Shown one piece after another: positions 34,740-48,066 of a stretch of DNA of 64,000 nt. The notes under the pieces are model-generated. The model did not search any database, had not been told where the DNA came from, and saw only the letters and a list, made by a program, of their open reading frames with translations. Position numbers and translations under genes: made by a program. Position 1 is the first letter of the stretch, and the number at the start of each line of letters is the position of its first letter. Source of the DNA: Rhodanobacter soli. GTDB lineage: Bacteria > Pseudomonadota > Gammaproteobacteria > Xanthomonadales > Rhodanobacteraceae. The stretch covers positions 310,001-374,000 of the forward strand of contig NZ_JBEPSD010000001.1 in the NCBI RefSeq assembly GCF_040548735.1, read 5' to 3'.

Positions 34740-35009
34740 TTACCGACGCAGGCCGAGGCGTTCGATCAGGGTCTGGTAACGCGCAAGATCGCGATCCTTC
34801 AGATAGCTGAGCAGGCGCTTGCGCTGGTTGACCAGCTTCAGCAGGCCACGACGGGAGTGGTGGTCCTGCTTGTGTTCCTTGAAGTGGCCGGTGAGGTGGT
34901 CGATGCGGGCGGACAGCAACGCCACCTGGACTTCGGTCGAACCGGTATCGTTCGGCACGCGGCCGAAATCAGCGATGATCTTGCCGGTTTGTTCTGCGGT
35001 AAGAGACAT
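34740..35009 (-). CDS. rpsO: 30S ribosomal protein S15
   Basis: S15 is a primary 16S rRNA-binding protein that nucleates the 30S platform. The 89-residue length and the sequence ([26 protein letters not shown], then [19 protein letters not shown], ending IERLGLRR) are those of the family, including the His/Asp/Ser of the rRNA-binding loop (DHHSRR). The upstream leader has a long hairpin that could take part in S15 autocontrol. It lies between truB and pnp, as in E. coli. Confidence 0.98.
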   Translation of the reverse strand: MSLTAEQTGKIIADFGRVPNDTGSTEVQVALLSARIDHLTGHFKEHKQDHHSRRGLLKLVNQRKRLLSYLKDRDLARYQTLIERLGLRR

Positions 35010-35036
35010 GAGGTATACGTTTCCTTGAAAGGCGAT

Positions 35037-35084
35037 GCGAAGCTTGCGCTTGCATCATCGTGATGACGCAAGCGCAAGCTTCGC
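35037..35084 (-). promoter_or_regulatory. 17-bp perfect hairpin in the rpsO leader
   Basis: Arms 35037-35053 and 35068-35084 are exact reverse complements; TCATC/GATGA extends the pairing inside the loop after one mismatch. The stem ends 27 nt before the rpsO ATG. It may be a site for S15 autoregulation or processing, or a repeat element. Confidence 0.6.
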
Positions 35085-35117
35085 CTAGTTGAGTGAAAGC
35101 TTTGAAATAACTTGTCT

Positions 35118-35144
35118 ATTCTACTGATGGGAGCGGTGTTTCAA
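35118..35144 (-). promoter_or_regulatory. Candidate rpsO promoter
   Basis: On the minus strand TTGAAA (35144-35139) and TAGAAT (35123-35118) lie 15 bp apart in an AT-richer stretch between truB and rpsO. Both hexamers fit sigma-70, but the spacing is short. Confidence 0.45.
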
Positions 35145-35175
35145 CAAGAGCGGAACGGCGTTCCGGGCAAATCGG

Positions 35176-36102
35176 TCAGTCCGGCGGCAGGTTGAAGCCA
35201 CGCAGGATGCGCGCGCGTCCTTCGGCATCCGGTTCCAGCAGCGCCAGCAACGCGCCATCGCTGGCATACGCCGCGCAGCGCCCTGCCTCCCGCAAACCCG
35301 GCAAGTCAATCTGCTGGCCGCGCGAAATGGCCCTGCTCTGCGTCTCATCGAGCCGCAATACCGGAAGATCGGACAATCCGGCCGATACCGGCAGCAACCA
35401 CGCCAGCAGCGCCTCGTCACCCTGCTCCGCCGCCTGCTGCAGCTGTTCCAGAGTCACCATTTGCGGCTCGCGGAACGGCTCCACCCAGATCCGGCGCAGT
35501 GCGGTCAGGTGGGCGCCGCAACCGAGATCCTCGCCCAGATCCACCGCCAGCGAACGGACGTAGGTGCCGGAGCCGCATTCCACCAGCAACTGCAGCGTGT
35601 CGCCGGCGCGCGCCAGCAGCTCGAACCGATACACCTCCACTTCGCGCGGCGGCACCTCCACGATTTCGCCACGGCGCGCCTTGGCATACAACCGTTCGCC
35701 GCCCTGCTTCAGCGCGGAATACATCGGCGGCACCTGCAGGATGCGGCCGCGCAATTTGGCCAGAGCCGTCTCGATCGCGGCATCGTCGAGCCTCGGCACC
35801 GGGCGTTGCTGAACGACCACGCCCTCGCTGTCGGCGGTATCGGTGGTGATGCCGAGCCGGCATTCGGCCAGGTAGGCCTTGCGTGCGCCCAGCAGGCTGC
35901 CGGCCAGCTTGGTCGCTTCGCCGAAACACAACGGCAGCAGGCCGGTAGCCAGCGGATCGAGCGCCCCGGTATGGCCGCCCTTGGACGCGCGCAGCAACTG
36001 GCGCACGGCCTGCAGCGCCTGGTTGGAACTCAGGCCCGGCGGCTTGTCGAGCAACACGATGCCGTGCAGGTCACGGAACTGGATGCGCGGCGGACGATTC
36101 AT
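35176..36102 (-). CDS. truB: tRNA pseudouridine-55 synthase
   Basis: TruB makes pseudouridine 55 in the T-loop of nearly all tRNAs. The 308-residue protein starts [27 protein letters not shown], aligned to the family start; an in-frame ATG 48 bp upstream would overlap rbfA and is less likely. The catalytic aspartate is D49 in [12 protein letters not shown]. The [16 protein letters not shown] and [12 protein letters not shown] blocks and a C-terminal PUA-like region follow. It lies 28 bp after rbfA. Confidence 0.96.
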   Translation of the reverse strand: MNRPPRIQFRDLHGIVLLDKPPGLSSNQALQAVRQLLRASKGGHTGALDPLATGLLPLCFGEATKLAGSLLGARKAYLAECRLGITTDTADSEGVVVQQRPVPRLDDAAIETALAKLRGRILQVPPMYSALKQGGERLYAKARRGEIVEVPPREVEVYRFELLARAGDTLQLLVECGSGTYVRSLAVDLGEDLGCGAHLTALRRIWVEPFREPQMVTLEQLQQAAEQGDEALLAWLLPVSAGLSDLPVLRLDETQSRAISRGQQIDLPGLREAGRCAAYASDGALLALLEPDAEGRARILRGFNLPPD

Positions 36103-36130
36103 CGGGTCGGTGGCGCCCAAGGCTTGCGGT

Positions 36131-36514
36131 TCAATCCTGCTTGTCGCCATCCGGCGGCGTCAGGTCGCGCGTCTGCTGGCGCAGCAGCGATTCGATGCGC
36201 TCGCCCTTGTCGACCGAGTCGTCGTACTTGAACTTCAGCTCCGGCACCCGGCGCATGCGCATGCCGCTGTGCGCCAGCGCATGGCGGATCTCGTGGCCCA
36301 TCTCGTTCAACGCCTTCACCGCGGGAAGCCCCTGCTCGGGCATCAGCGCAGTGACCCACACCGTGGCCCAATCCAGGTCACGGGTGATCTCCACGTCCGA
36401 CACGCTGACCGACGGCAGGCCGTGATCGCGCACCGCCGCATGCACCAGCAAGCCAAGCTCGCGGCGCAGCTCGGCACCGATGCGGTCAGTACGTTTGAAA
36501 TCACGGGAGGGCAT
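36131..36514 (-). CDS. rbfA: 30S ribosome-binding factor A
   Basis: RbfA is a small KH-fold protein needed for late maturation of the 30S subunit and 16S 5' end. The 127-residue protein has the family pattern [63 protein letters not shown]. The ATG at 36514 is chosen because upstream codons derive from the repeat at 36544-36594. The ribosome site is weak. It sits between infB and truB in the conserved order. Confidence 0.95.
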   Translation of the reverse strand: MPSRDFKRTDRIGAELRRELGLLVHAAVRDHGLPSVSVSDVEITRDLDWATVWVTALMPEQGLPAVKALNEMGHEIRHALAHSGMRMRRVPELKFKYDDSVDKGERIESLLRQQTRDLTPPDGDKQD

Positions 36515-36543
36515 GGGGAAAAAAACCTGAGTAGTGAGTGAAG

Positions 36544-36594
36544 AGGAGTGAGAAAAGAGAGCGCGCGTTTGCGCTTTTCTCATTTCTCACTCCT
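36544..36594. repeat. GGAGTGAGAAA-type inverted repeat, copy 2
   Basis: Arms AGGAGTGAGAAA (36544-36555) and TTTCTCACTCCT (36583-36594) are exact reverse complements. The loop has an inner AGAAAAG...CTTTTCT pairing and a GCGC core, resembling copy 1 at 21963-22022. It fills the infB-rbfA gap. Confidence 0.8.
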
Positions 36595-36611
36595 GCACAC
36601 TCGTTTCTGCT

Positions 36612-39428
<2,817 letters not shown>

Positions 39429-39503
39429 CGTGTTCTTTGCTCCGCCGTTCCCGCGCTTATCATCTTGTGCGGCGTTATCTGCGCCGCCACCTCCATCCGT
39501 GGT

Positions 39504-39526
39504 GAAAGGCTTCCCGGAAGCCTTTC
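39504..39526 (-). other. Hairpin in the nusA-infB gap
   Basis: GAAAGGCTTCC (39504-39514) and GGAAGCCTTTC (39516-39526) are perfect 11-bp arms around one base, so a slightly open hairpin is expected. It sits about 75 nt before infB. It could be a processing or partial termination site; no T-run follows. Confidence 0.45.
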
Positions 39527-39560
39527 TCGGCACACCCTTCCAGGGTGCCGCCGTCCGCGG

Positions 39561-41066
39561 TTAGCCGCCTTTCTCCAGTCGCGCGATCATCGGTGCACGC
39601 GCGGCCATGATCAGTGCTGCGGCACGTTCTTCGTCCATGCCCTCGATATCGATCAGGTCGTCCACTGCCAGGTCGGCCAGGTCGTCGACCGTGGTCACCG
39701 CGCGCGCGGCCAATACATAGGCCGTCGCCTCGTCCATGCCTTCCAGCGCCAGCAGCTCTTCGGAAGGCTGATGGTCGTCGACGCCCTCCTCCACCGCCAG
39801 TGCCTCGGTCAGCAGCGCGTCGCGGGCACGGGCGCGCAGTTCCTCGACGATGTCCTCGTCGAAGCCCTCCACCGCCAGCAGTTCGGCGCTGGGCACATAG
39901 GCGATTTCCTCGATGCTGGAGAAGCCTTCCTGCACGAGGATAACGGCAATCTCCTGATCCACCTCCAGCTTGTCCATGAACAGTTGGCGCGCGGCCTCCT
40001 GCTCGGACTCGCTCTTGGCGGTGACCTGGTCCTGGGTCATCACGTTGAGCTGCCAGCCGGTCAGCTTGCTGGCAAGGCGCACGTTCTGGCCGCCCCGGCC
40101 GATCGCCTGGGACAGCTTGTCCTCGGCCACCGCGATGTCCATCGAGTGCTTTTCCTCGTCCATGATGATGGACTGCACTTCCGCCGGCGCCATCGCGTTG
40201 ATGACGTACTGCGCCTGGTTCTCATGCCACAGGATGATGTCGACGCGCTCGCCGTTGAGATCGTTGGAGACCGCCTGCACGCGCGAACCGCGCATGCCGA
40301 TGCAGGCGCCGATCGGATCGGTGCGGCTGTCATGGGCCAGCACGGCGATCTTGGCACGATCACCCGGATCGCGGGCGCAGCCCTTGATCTCGACCAGGCC
40401 CTGGCCGACTTCCGGCACTTCCAGCTTGAACAGTTCGATCATGAATTCCGGCGCGGCGCGCGACACGAACAGCTGCGGGCCGCGAGCCTCGGAACGCACT
40501 TCGTAGAGGTAGCCGCGCACGCGGTCGCCGACGCGGGCCGATTCGCGCGGAATCGTCTTGTCGCGGGGGATGAACGCTTCGGCGTTGCTGCCCAGGTCGA
40601 GGTAGATGTTGCCGCGCTCGACGCGCTTGACGATGCCGGTGACCAGCTCGCCCACGCGGTCGGCGAACGCGTCGACCACCTGCTGGCGCTCTGCCTCGCG
40701 CACGCGCTGCACGATCACCTGCTTGGCGGCCTGCGCGGCGATGCGGCCGAATTCGGCGTTCTCGATCTGCTGCTCGATGTACTCGCCCACCTTGGCGTCG
40801 GCGCGCTCGTCCAGCGCGTCCATCAGGCGCAACTGGTACGACGGCGACTCCATCTCGCCGTCGTCGGCGATGATTTCCCAGCGACGGAACGTCTCGTACT
40901 CGCCGGTGTTGTGGTCGATCGACACGCGGATGTCGGGCTCCTCGTCCGGGTAGCGCTTCTTCGCGGCCGAGGCCAGCGCGGCCTCCATCGCCTCGAAAAT
41001 CACTTCCAGCGGCACGCCCTTTTCATTGGCAACCGCGTCGACGACCAGCAAAAGTTCTTTGCTCAT
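39561..41066 (-). CDS. nusA: Transcription elongation/termination factor NusA
   Basis: NusA binds RNA polymerase and nascent RNA and acts in pausing, termination and antitermination. The 501-residue protein has the N-terminal polymerase-binding domain (MSKELLLVVDAVANEKGVPLEVIFEAMEAAL cut here at family level), an S1 domain, two KH domains (IGACIGMRGSRVQAV; LSQAIGRGGQNVRLASKLTG), and two acidic repeats at the C-terminus (EEIAYVPSAELLAVEGFDEDIVEELRARA; LADLAVDDLIDIEGMDEERAAALIMAAR), as in E. coli. It follows rimP after 102 bp, a gap that holds a repeat-like element. Confidence 0.98.
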   Translation of the reverse strand: MSKELLLVVDAVANEKGVPLEVIFEAMEAALASAAKKRYPDEEPDIRVSIDHNTGEYETFRRWEIIADDGEMESPSYQLRLMDALDERADAKVGEYIEQQIENAEFGRIAAQAAKQVIVQRVREAERQQVVDAFADRVGELVTGIVKRVERGNIYLDLGSNAEAFIPRDKTIPRESARVGDRVRGYLYEVRSEARGPQLFVSRAAPEFMIELFKLEVPEVGQGLVEIKGCARDPGDRAKIAVLAHDSRTDPIGACIGMRGSRVQAVSNDLNGERVDIILWHENQAQYVINAMAPAEVQSIIMDEEKHSMDIAVAEDKLSQAIGRGGQNVRLASKLTGWQLNVMTQDQVTAKSESEQEAARQLFMDKLEVDQEIAVILVQEGFSSIEEIAYVPSAELLAVEGFDEDIVEELRARARDALLTEALAVEEGVDDHQPSEELLALEGMDEATAYVLAARAVTTVDDLADLAVDDLIDIEGMDEERAAALIMAARAPMIARLEKGG

Positions 41067-41114
41067 TGCTGCAACTCCGTAGGTATCCCGTCCGGATACC
41101 GATGGTTAAATTGT

Positions 41115-41165
41115 TGCGTTCATCCCGGAACACAAAATTTGGAACACGGCCATGGATGGCCGCAC
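41115..41165 (-). repeat. Diverged two-hairpin repeat, copy C (rimP-nusA)
   Basis: Read on the minus strand it opens GTGCGGCCA, pairs CGGCCAT with ATGGCCG, and ends GGATGAACGCA, like copies A and B (GGACGAACGCA), but the centre differs and contains a GGAACAC direct repeat. Its orientation is opposite to A and B. It is probably a distant member of the same family. Confidence 0.5.
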
Positions 41166-41168
41166 TGA

Positions 41169-41702
41169 TTACTTCTTGCCGGGCGTCTTGCCGCCGCGCT
41201 TGGGCTGCGGCGCGTAACCGAGCGCCACCCAGTCCGGCACCACACGCGCACTTTCCACCAGCGCGTGATCGAATTCGAATGTCTTGCCTTCGGCTTCCAG
41301 CACGATGCGCCCGCCTTCCGCCGAGACCAGCTTGCCGCGCAGGCGACGGCGACCTTCCAGCGGCGCCTTCAGCAACAATTTCACTTCCTGCCCGCTGGCC
41401 CGCGCAAACTGTGCGGCGGTGAACAGCGGCCGATCCAGGCCCGGCGAGGAAACTTCCAGCACGTAATGGCCGGGGATCGGATCCTCGACGTCCAGCAAGG
41501 CGGACAGTTCGCGGCTGGCGGCTTCGCAATCCTCGATGCCGACCTCGCGACGTTCGCCGTCGCCCGTTTCCTTGTCCAGCAAATCCAGGTAGACGCGCAG
41601 GGTACTCTGCCCGTGCGACGGGGTGAACTCCACGCCGAGGCATTCCAGGCCCAGATCGGCCAGTACCTCGCTGAAGCGTTGTGCCAGTGCCTGTGTATCC
41701 AT
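41169..41702 (-). CDS. rimP: Ribosome maturation factor RimP
   Basis: RimP binds the immature 30S subunit and helps assemble the head and central pseudoknot region. The 177-residue protein has the family N-terminus ([27 protein letters not shown]) and the conserved block [15 protein letters not shown], followed by an SH3-like C-terminal domain ([19 protein letters not shown]) and a basic tail [10 protein letters not shown]. It is the first protein gene of the rimP-nusA-infB run. A terminator-like hairpin 41 nt upstream could attenuate the operon. Confidence 0.95.
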   Translation of the reverse strand: MDTQALAQRFSEVLADLGLECLGVEFTPSHGQSTLRVYLDLLDKETGDGERREVGIEDCEAASRELSALLDVEDPIPGHYVLEVSSPGLDRPLFTAAQFARASGQEVKLLLKAPLEGRRRLRGKLVSAEGGRIVLEAEGKTFEFDHALVESARVVPDWVALGYAPQPKRGGKTPGKK

Positions 41703-41742
41703 GGGTAGCCTTCCCAGATCACTCTTTCAGAACAGCAGAAAC

Positions 41743-41768
41743 AAAAAATGGGCTCCAACGGCCCATTT
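41743..41768 (-). terminator. Terminator-like hairpin in the rimP leader
   Basis: On the minus strand AAATGGGC (41768-41761) pairs with GCCCATTT (41753-41746) around 7 nt, and the stem runs into T6 (41748-41743), then GTTTC. It ends 41 nt before the rimP ATG, downstream of the tRNA terminator, so it looks like an attenuator or a leader terminator. Confidence 0.7.
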
Positions 41769-41862
41769 CCCTATCTCGCCGATGTTCCTCCTCCTCAAGC
41801 AGCTCTTTCCGGCGCGCGCAGCCACCAACGGCAGCCCGGCACGACGCATCCTTGCGCCCAAC

Positions 41863-41885
41863 AAAAAAGCCTCACGAGGAGGCTT
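41863..41885 (-). terminator. Rho-independent terminator after tRNA-fMet
   Basis: AAGCCTC (41867-41873) pairs with GAGGCTT (41879-41885) around 5 nt; on the minus strand it is followed by TTTTTT (41868-41863). It lies 19 nt after the tRNA 3' end. Confidence 0.85.
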
Positions 41886-41904
41886 TCTTGCATCAAGAAA
41901 GATC

Positions 41905-41981
41905 TGGTAGCGGGGGCAGGATTCGAACCTGCGACCTTCGGGTTATGAGCCCGACGAGCTGCCAGACTGCTCCACCCCGCA
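41905..41981 (-). tRNA. Initiator tRNA-fMet (CAU anticodon)
   Basis: A 77-nt cloverleaf with CCA encoded. Initiator marks are present: anticodon stem GGG/CCC around CTCATAA, an A11-T24 type D stem (GAGC/GCTC), and an unpaired first acceptor position. Here positions 1 and 72 are T and T, where E. coli fMet has C and A. It sits upstream of rimP-nusA-infB, the place of metY in E. coli. Confidence 0.95.
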
Positions 41982-41994
41982 TCAGAGTCTGAAG

Positions 41995-42023
41995 AGTTTA
42001 CCTAGGTGGCCGGTTTCTTGCAA
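41995..42023 (-). promoter_or_regulatory. Sigma-70 promoter of tRNA-fMet
   Basis: On the minus strand TTGCAA (42023-42018) and TAAACT (42000-41995) are separated by exactly 17 bp. The transcript would start about 7 nt before the tRNA 5' end. Confidence 0.75.
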
Positions 42024-42075
42024 GCGTCAGCTAAGTTTCCGTTGAACGTGAACGCATTCGGCACCAGGCACCGAT

Positions 42076-43530
42076 CTATAGCCCGAACGCACGCCGGCAC
42101 CAGCCCAGCAGCGGGCCCCAGTACAGGCCCAGCACCAGCAGCGACAATGCGTTCAGCGACAGCACCACGCGCAGCGGCCGATCCGACTGCACCTGCAGCA
42201 CGCTGCCTTCGACCGGCTTGTCGAAATACATCACCTTGACCACGTACAGGTAGTAGTACAGCCCGATGATGGCGAACACGATGCCGACGATGGCCAGCCA
42301 CAGCATGTCCGCGTGGATCGCCGCCTCCAGCACCAGCACCTTGGCCCAGAAACCGAACAGCGGCGGCACGCCGGCCAGCGAGAACATCGCCAGCAGCATC
42401 AGGAACGCCATCCACGGCGACTTCTGGTTGAGCCCCTTCAGGTCGGCGATTTCCTCGCACTCGAAACCCGCCCGGCTCAGCGCCAGCATCACGCCGAACG
42501 CGGCCACGCCCATCAGCGCGTAGCAGATCGCGTAGAACATCGCCGCGGCATAACCTTCCGGGCCGGCGGCGGAAAGGCCGAGCAGCAGGTAGCCCATGTG
42601 CGAGATGGTCGAATACGCCAGCATGCGCTTGAGGTTGGTCTGCACGATCGCGACCAGGTTGCCGATCGCCAGCGAAGCCACCGCCAGCACCGCCAGCATC
42701 AGCTGCCAATGCTGCGACAGGTCGCCCATGCCGGCATCGAGCAGGCGATAGGCCATGCCGAACGCCGCCAGCTTCGAACCCGAGGCAATGAAGGTGGTGA
42801 CCGGGGTGGGCGCGCCTTGGTAGACGTCGGGAATCCACATGTGGAACGGTGCCGCGCCCAGCTTGAAGCCGATGCCCACGATCATGAAGATCAGGCCGAA
42901 CAGCAGCAGGGTCGGCGCCGTGGTGTAACTCATCACGTTGTGCAACTGCGCCAGGTCCAGGGACGGCGTGCCGCCCATGCCGGAAGCGCCGTAGACCATC
43001 GACATGCCGTACAGCAGCATGCCCGAGGCCAGCGCACCCAGCACGAAGTACTTGATCGCCGCTTCCGGCGGCAGTTTCGCATCGCGATTCAGCGCAACCA
43101 GCGCGTACGACGACAGCGACAGCAGCTCCAGCCCCAGGTACACGGTCACCAGGTTGCCGGCCGAGACCAGCAGCATGATGCCGATCACCGCAAAGATCAT
43201 CAGCGTGTAGAACTCGCCGCCGAGCAGCTTGCGGTCGATCAGGTACGGGCGCGCGTAGACGAACACCATGGCGGTGGTGCCCAGCGCGAACACCTTGAGG
43301 ATCTCGGCAACGTCGTCGCGCACGAACATGCTGCCGAACGCGGTCACCGCCTGCGGCGGCTGGCCGGCGACCACCAGGTAGATCGCCACCAGCAGCACGG
43401 CGATCGAGATCCAGTGCAGCCAGGGGCGCTGCGCCGGCCTCATGAAGGCGTCAGCGAGCAACAGCAGGCACGCGGCCCCCACCAAATAGAACTCCGGCAG
43501 CAGGATCAGGATGTCATTGAAAGTCGGCAT
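42076..43530 (-). CDS. nuoN: NADH-quinone oxidoreductase subunit N
   Basis: NuoN is one of the three antiporter-like membrane subunits of complex I that pump protons. The 484-residue protein has about 14 hydrophobic segments. Typical blocks are YLGLELLSLSSYALVAL with the key membrane Glu, GIGFKLGAAPFHMWIPDVYQGAPTPVT with the key Lys and proton-path residues, and SKLAAFGMAYRL. It is the last gene of the 14-gene nuo operon, 12 bp after nuoM, and is followed by the tRNA-fMet promoter. Confidence 0.96.
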   Translation of the reverse strand: MPTFNDILILLPEFYLVGAACLLLLADAFMRPAQRPWLHWISIAVLLVAIYLVVAGQPPQAVTAFGSMFVRDDVAEILKVFALGTTAMVFVYARPYLIDRKLLGGEFYTLMIFAVIGIMLLVSAGNLVTVYLGLELLSLSSYALVALNRDAKLPPEAAIKYFVLGALASGMLLYGMSMVYGASGMGGTPSLDLAQLHNVMSYTTAPTLLLFGLIFMIVGIGFKLGAAPFHMWIPDVYQGAPTPVTTFIASGSKLAAFGMAYRLLDAGMGDLSQHWQLMLAVLAVASLAIGNLVAIVQTNLKRMLAYSTISHMGYLLLGLSAAGPEGYAAAMFYAICYALMGVAAFGVMLALSRAGFECEEIADLKGLNQKSPWMAFLMLLAMFSLAGVPPLFGFWAKVLVLEAAIHADMLWLAIVGIVFAIIGLYYYLYVVKVMYFDKPVEGSVLQVQSDRPLRVVLSLNALSLLVLGLYWGPLLGWCRRAFGL

Positions 43531-43542
43531 GTCGGGTCCCGA

Positions 43543-45051
43543 TCAAATCTTGTGAATGGCAAGCTGCTGCACCAGCTGCGCCACCGAACCGTCCATCAAG
43601 TGGACCAGTGGCTGCGGCCAGATGCCCAGTGCCAGCACGGCGGCGGCGAAGGCGCCCAGCACGAATGTCTCGCGCGCGTTGATTTCCTTCATCTCGGCCA
43701 CGTGCGGGTTGGTGATCTCGCCCCACAGCACGCGCTTCACCAGCCACAGCGTGTAGCCCGCGCCGATGATCAGGGTGAACGCGGCGAACAGCGCGATCCA
43801 TGGATTGGCGCTGAAGCTGGACAGGATCACCATGAACTCGCCCACGAAACCGCTGGTGCCCGGCAATCCGCAATTGGCCATCGCGAACAGCACGTAGAAG
43901 AAGCCGAACCACGGCATCACGTTGATGAGGCCGCCGTAATCCTTGATCTGGCGCGTGTGCAGGCGGTCGTACATCACGCCGATGCAGGTGAACATCGCGC
44001 CGGAGACGAAGCCGTGCGAGATCATCTGGATCATCGCACCCTGCATGCCCAGCAGCGCCATGTCGGTATTGCCCTGCTCGCGCACCAGCATGAAGGCGAT
44101 GAAGATGCCCAGCGTGACGAAGCCCATGTGGGCCACCGACGAATACGCCACCAGCTTCTTCATGTCCTCCTGCACCAATGCGACATAGCCGATATAGACG
44201 ATCGCGATCAGGCTCAGCACGATGATCAGCCAGGCGAAATGCGCGCCCGCATCCGGCACGATCGGCAGGATGAAGCGCAGCATTCCGTAGGTGCCGACCT
44301 TCAGCATCACCGCCGCCAGCACCACCGAACCGCCGGTCGGCGCCTCGACGTGGGCATCCGGCAACCAGGTGTGCACCGGCACCATCGGCACCTTGATCGC
44401 GAACGCGATCAGGAACGCGAAGAACACCCAGCTCTGCTCCTTCATCGTCAGCGGCAGCGCGGCCAGCGTGGCGATGTCGAACGTACCCGCCTTCTGGTAC
44501 AGGTACAGCAGCGCGATCAGCATGAAGACCGAGCCGAAGAACGTGTAGATGAAGAACTTCAGCGTCGCGTACACGCGGCGCGGACCGCCCCAGATGCCGA
44601 TCAGGATGAACATCGGGATCAGGATCGCCTCGAACAGCGCGTAGAACAGCAGCGCGTCGGTAGCGCAGAACACGCCGATCAGCAGGCCTTCGAGGATCAG
44701 CATCGCGGCCATGTACTGGTGCGGCTTGTCCTGGATGACTTCCCATGCACCGGCGATCACCAGGATGCCGACGAAGGTGGTCATCACGATCAGCGCCACC
44801 GAGATGCCGTCGACCGCCAGTCCGTAATGGACGCCCCACGAGGCGATCCACAGGTGGCTTTCGACCAGCTGCATCGCGGCGCCGCCGGGGTTGTACTGCA
44901 CCAGCAGGAACAGGCTGGCCACGAAGGCGAGCACCGCCACCAGCAGCGACAGCCAGCGCGCCAGGTTGGGTCGGGCCGAACCGGCAAGCAGCACCGGGAT
45001 GGCCCCGACGACGGGTAGCCAGATCAGCAGGCTGAGCAAGTGATTGAACAT
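43543..45051 (-). CDS. nuoM: NADH-quinone oxidoreductase subunit M
   Basis: NuoM is an antiporter-like proton-pumping subunit of complex I. The 502-residue protein has some 14 membrane segments. FYALFEAILIPMFILIGIWG contains the conserved membrane Glu, and AFAIKVPMVPVHTWLPDAHVEAPTGGSV the conserved Lys and HTWLPDAHVEAPT motif. The start ATG 45051 (MFNHLLSLLIWLPVVGA) is preceded by GGAAAC; 19 upstream in-frame residues overlap nuoL and are rejected. It lies between nuoL and nuoN. Confidence 0.97.
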   Translation of the reverse strand: MFNHLLSLLIWLPVVGAIPVLLAGSARPNLARWLSLLVAVLAFVASLFLLVQYNPGGAAMQLVESHLWIASWGVHYGLAVDGISVALIVMTTFVGILVIAGAWEVIQDKPHQYMAAMLILEGLLIGVFCATDALLFYALFEAILIPMFILIGIWGGPRRVYATLKFFIYTFFGSVFMLIALLYLYQKAGTFDIATLAALPLTMKEQSWVFFAFLIAFAIKVPMVPVHTWLPDAHVEAPTGGSVVLAAVMLKVGTYGMLRFILPIVPDAGAHFAWLIIVLSLIAIVYIGYVALVQEDMKKLVAYSSVAHMGFVTLGIFIAFMLVREQGNTDMALLGMQGAMIQMISHGFVSGAMFTCIGVMYDRLHTRQIKDYGGLINVMPWFGFFYVLFAMANCGLPGTSGFVGEFMVILSSFSANPWIALFAAFTLIIGAGYTLWLVKRVLWGEITNPHVAEMKEINARETFVLGAFAAAVLALGIWPQPLVHLMDGSVAQLVQQLAIHKI

Positions 45052-45064
45052 GGATCTGTTTCCC

Positions 45065-47107
<2,043 letters not shown>

Positions 47108-47111
47108 CGGG

Positions 47112-47417
47112 TCAACCCTTCATGCTGTCGATGTCGGCGATATTGATCGTGCTGCGCGTACGGAACAGCAGCACCAGGATCGCCAGGCCGATGGCGGCTT
47201 CCGCCGCGGCCACGGTGAGGATGAAGAACACGAACACCTGCCCGGAGACGTCGCCGAGGAAACGCGAGAACGCCACGAAGTTCATGTTCACGGCGAGCAG
47301 CATCAGCTCGATCGACATCAGCAGCACGATCACGTTCTTGCGGTTGATGAACATGCCGGCGACGGCGATGCAGAACAGCACCGCGCCGAGCACGATGTAG
47401 TGCGCGAGCGAAATCAT
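47112..47417 (-). CDS. nuoK: NADH-quinone oxidoreductase subunit K
   Basis: NuoK is a small three-helix membrane subunit of complex I in the proton path. The 101-residue protein has [38 protein letters not shown] with the essential membrane Glu, and [26 protein letters not shown] with the second Glu. Its start overlaps the nuoJ stop by 4 bp. Confidence 0.97.
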   Translation of the reverse strand: MISLAHYIVLGAVLFCIAVAGMFINRKNVIVLLMSIELMLLAVNMNFVAFSRFLGDVSGQVFVFFILTVAAAEAAIGLAILVLLFRTRSTINIADIDSMKG

Positions 47418-48058
47418 GGCTGCGGCTCCTGTGGGGCGATCGGTTCATCGGGACGGACGGCAGCCATCTTCACGATGCGCACGCGGTCGCTCGGATTGAC
47501 CTTGACCTGCTGGCTGGCCGACTCGTAGCGCGCGGCGCGGCGCTCGCGCAGGGTCAGCGCCACCGCCGCCACGATGCCCACGGTAAGGATCAGCGCGGCA
47601 ATCTCGAAGGGCAGCAGGAACGTCGTGTACAGCGCATGCCCAAGCCACGCGGTGTTGGACATGCCCGCGGCGGTGGCGGGATCGGCGCCCATGACGTGCG
47701 TCTGCATCGCGCGCACGCCGATCAGGCCGAGCATTTCCACCAGCATCACCGCGGCCACGATCAGGCCGACCGGCAGGAACTTCACGAAGCCCTCGCGCAT
47801 TTTTTCCTGGTCGATGTCGAGCATCATCACCACGAACAGGAACAGCACCATCACCGCACCGACGTAGACCACGACCAGCGCCAGCGCAAGGAACTCGGCT
47901 TCGAGCAGGATCCACAGGCAGGCCGCGCTGAAGAAGGTCAGCACCAGCGCCAGCACCGCGTGCACGGAGTTCTTCAGCGTGATCACCGACAGCGCGGCAG
48001 CGACGGTGACGAAGCCGAAGGCATAGAAACAGATGAGTTGGAGCAGTTGGGGATTCAT
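47414..48058 (-). CDS. nuoJ: NADH-quinone oxidoreductase subunit J
   Basis: NuoJ is a membrane subunit of complex I with five helices, including the pi-bulge helix that moves during coupling. The 214-residue protein shows [64 protein letters not shown] hydrophobicity over residues 15-80 (segments described, not quoted in full elsewhere), then helices near 95-115 and 145-170, and a charged cytoplasmic tail. The start at 48058 ([12 protein letters not shown]) is clear; it lies 8 bp after nuoI. Confidence 0.95.
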   Translation of the reverse strand: MNPQLLQLICFYAFGFVTVAAALSVITLKNSVHAVLALVLTFFSAACLWILLEAEFLALALVVVYVGAVMVLFLFVVMMLDIDQEKMREGFVKFLPVGLIVAAVMLVEMLGLIGVRAMQTHVMGADPATAAGMSNTAWLGHALYTTFLLPFEIAALILTVGIVAAVALTLRERRAARYESASQQVKVNPSDRVRIVKMAAVRPDEPIAPQEPQP

Positions 48059-48066
48059 CGTTGGCC

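Noticed and set aside
41905-41981. tRNA 3' end considered as an integration site
   Set aside because: No integrase, no duplicated tRNA end and no foreign-looking genes lie nearby.
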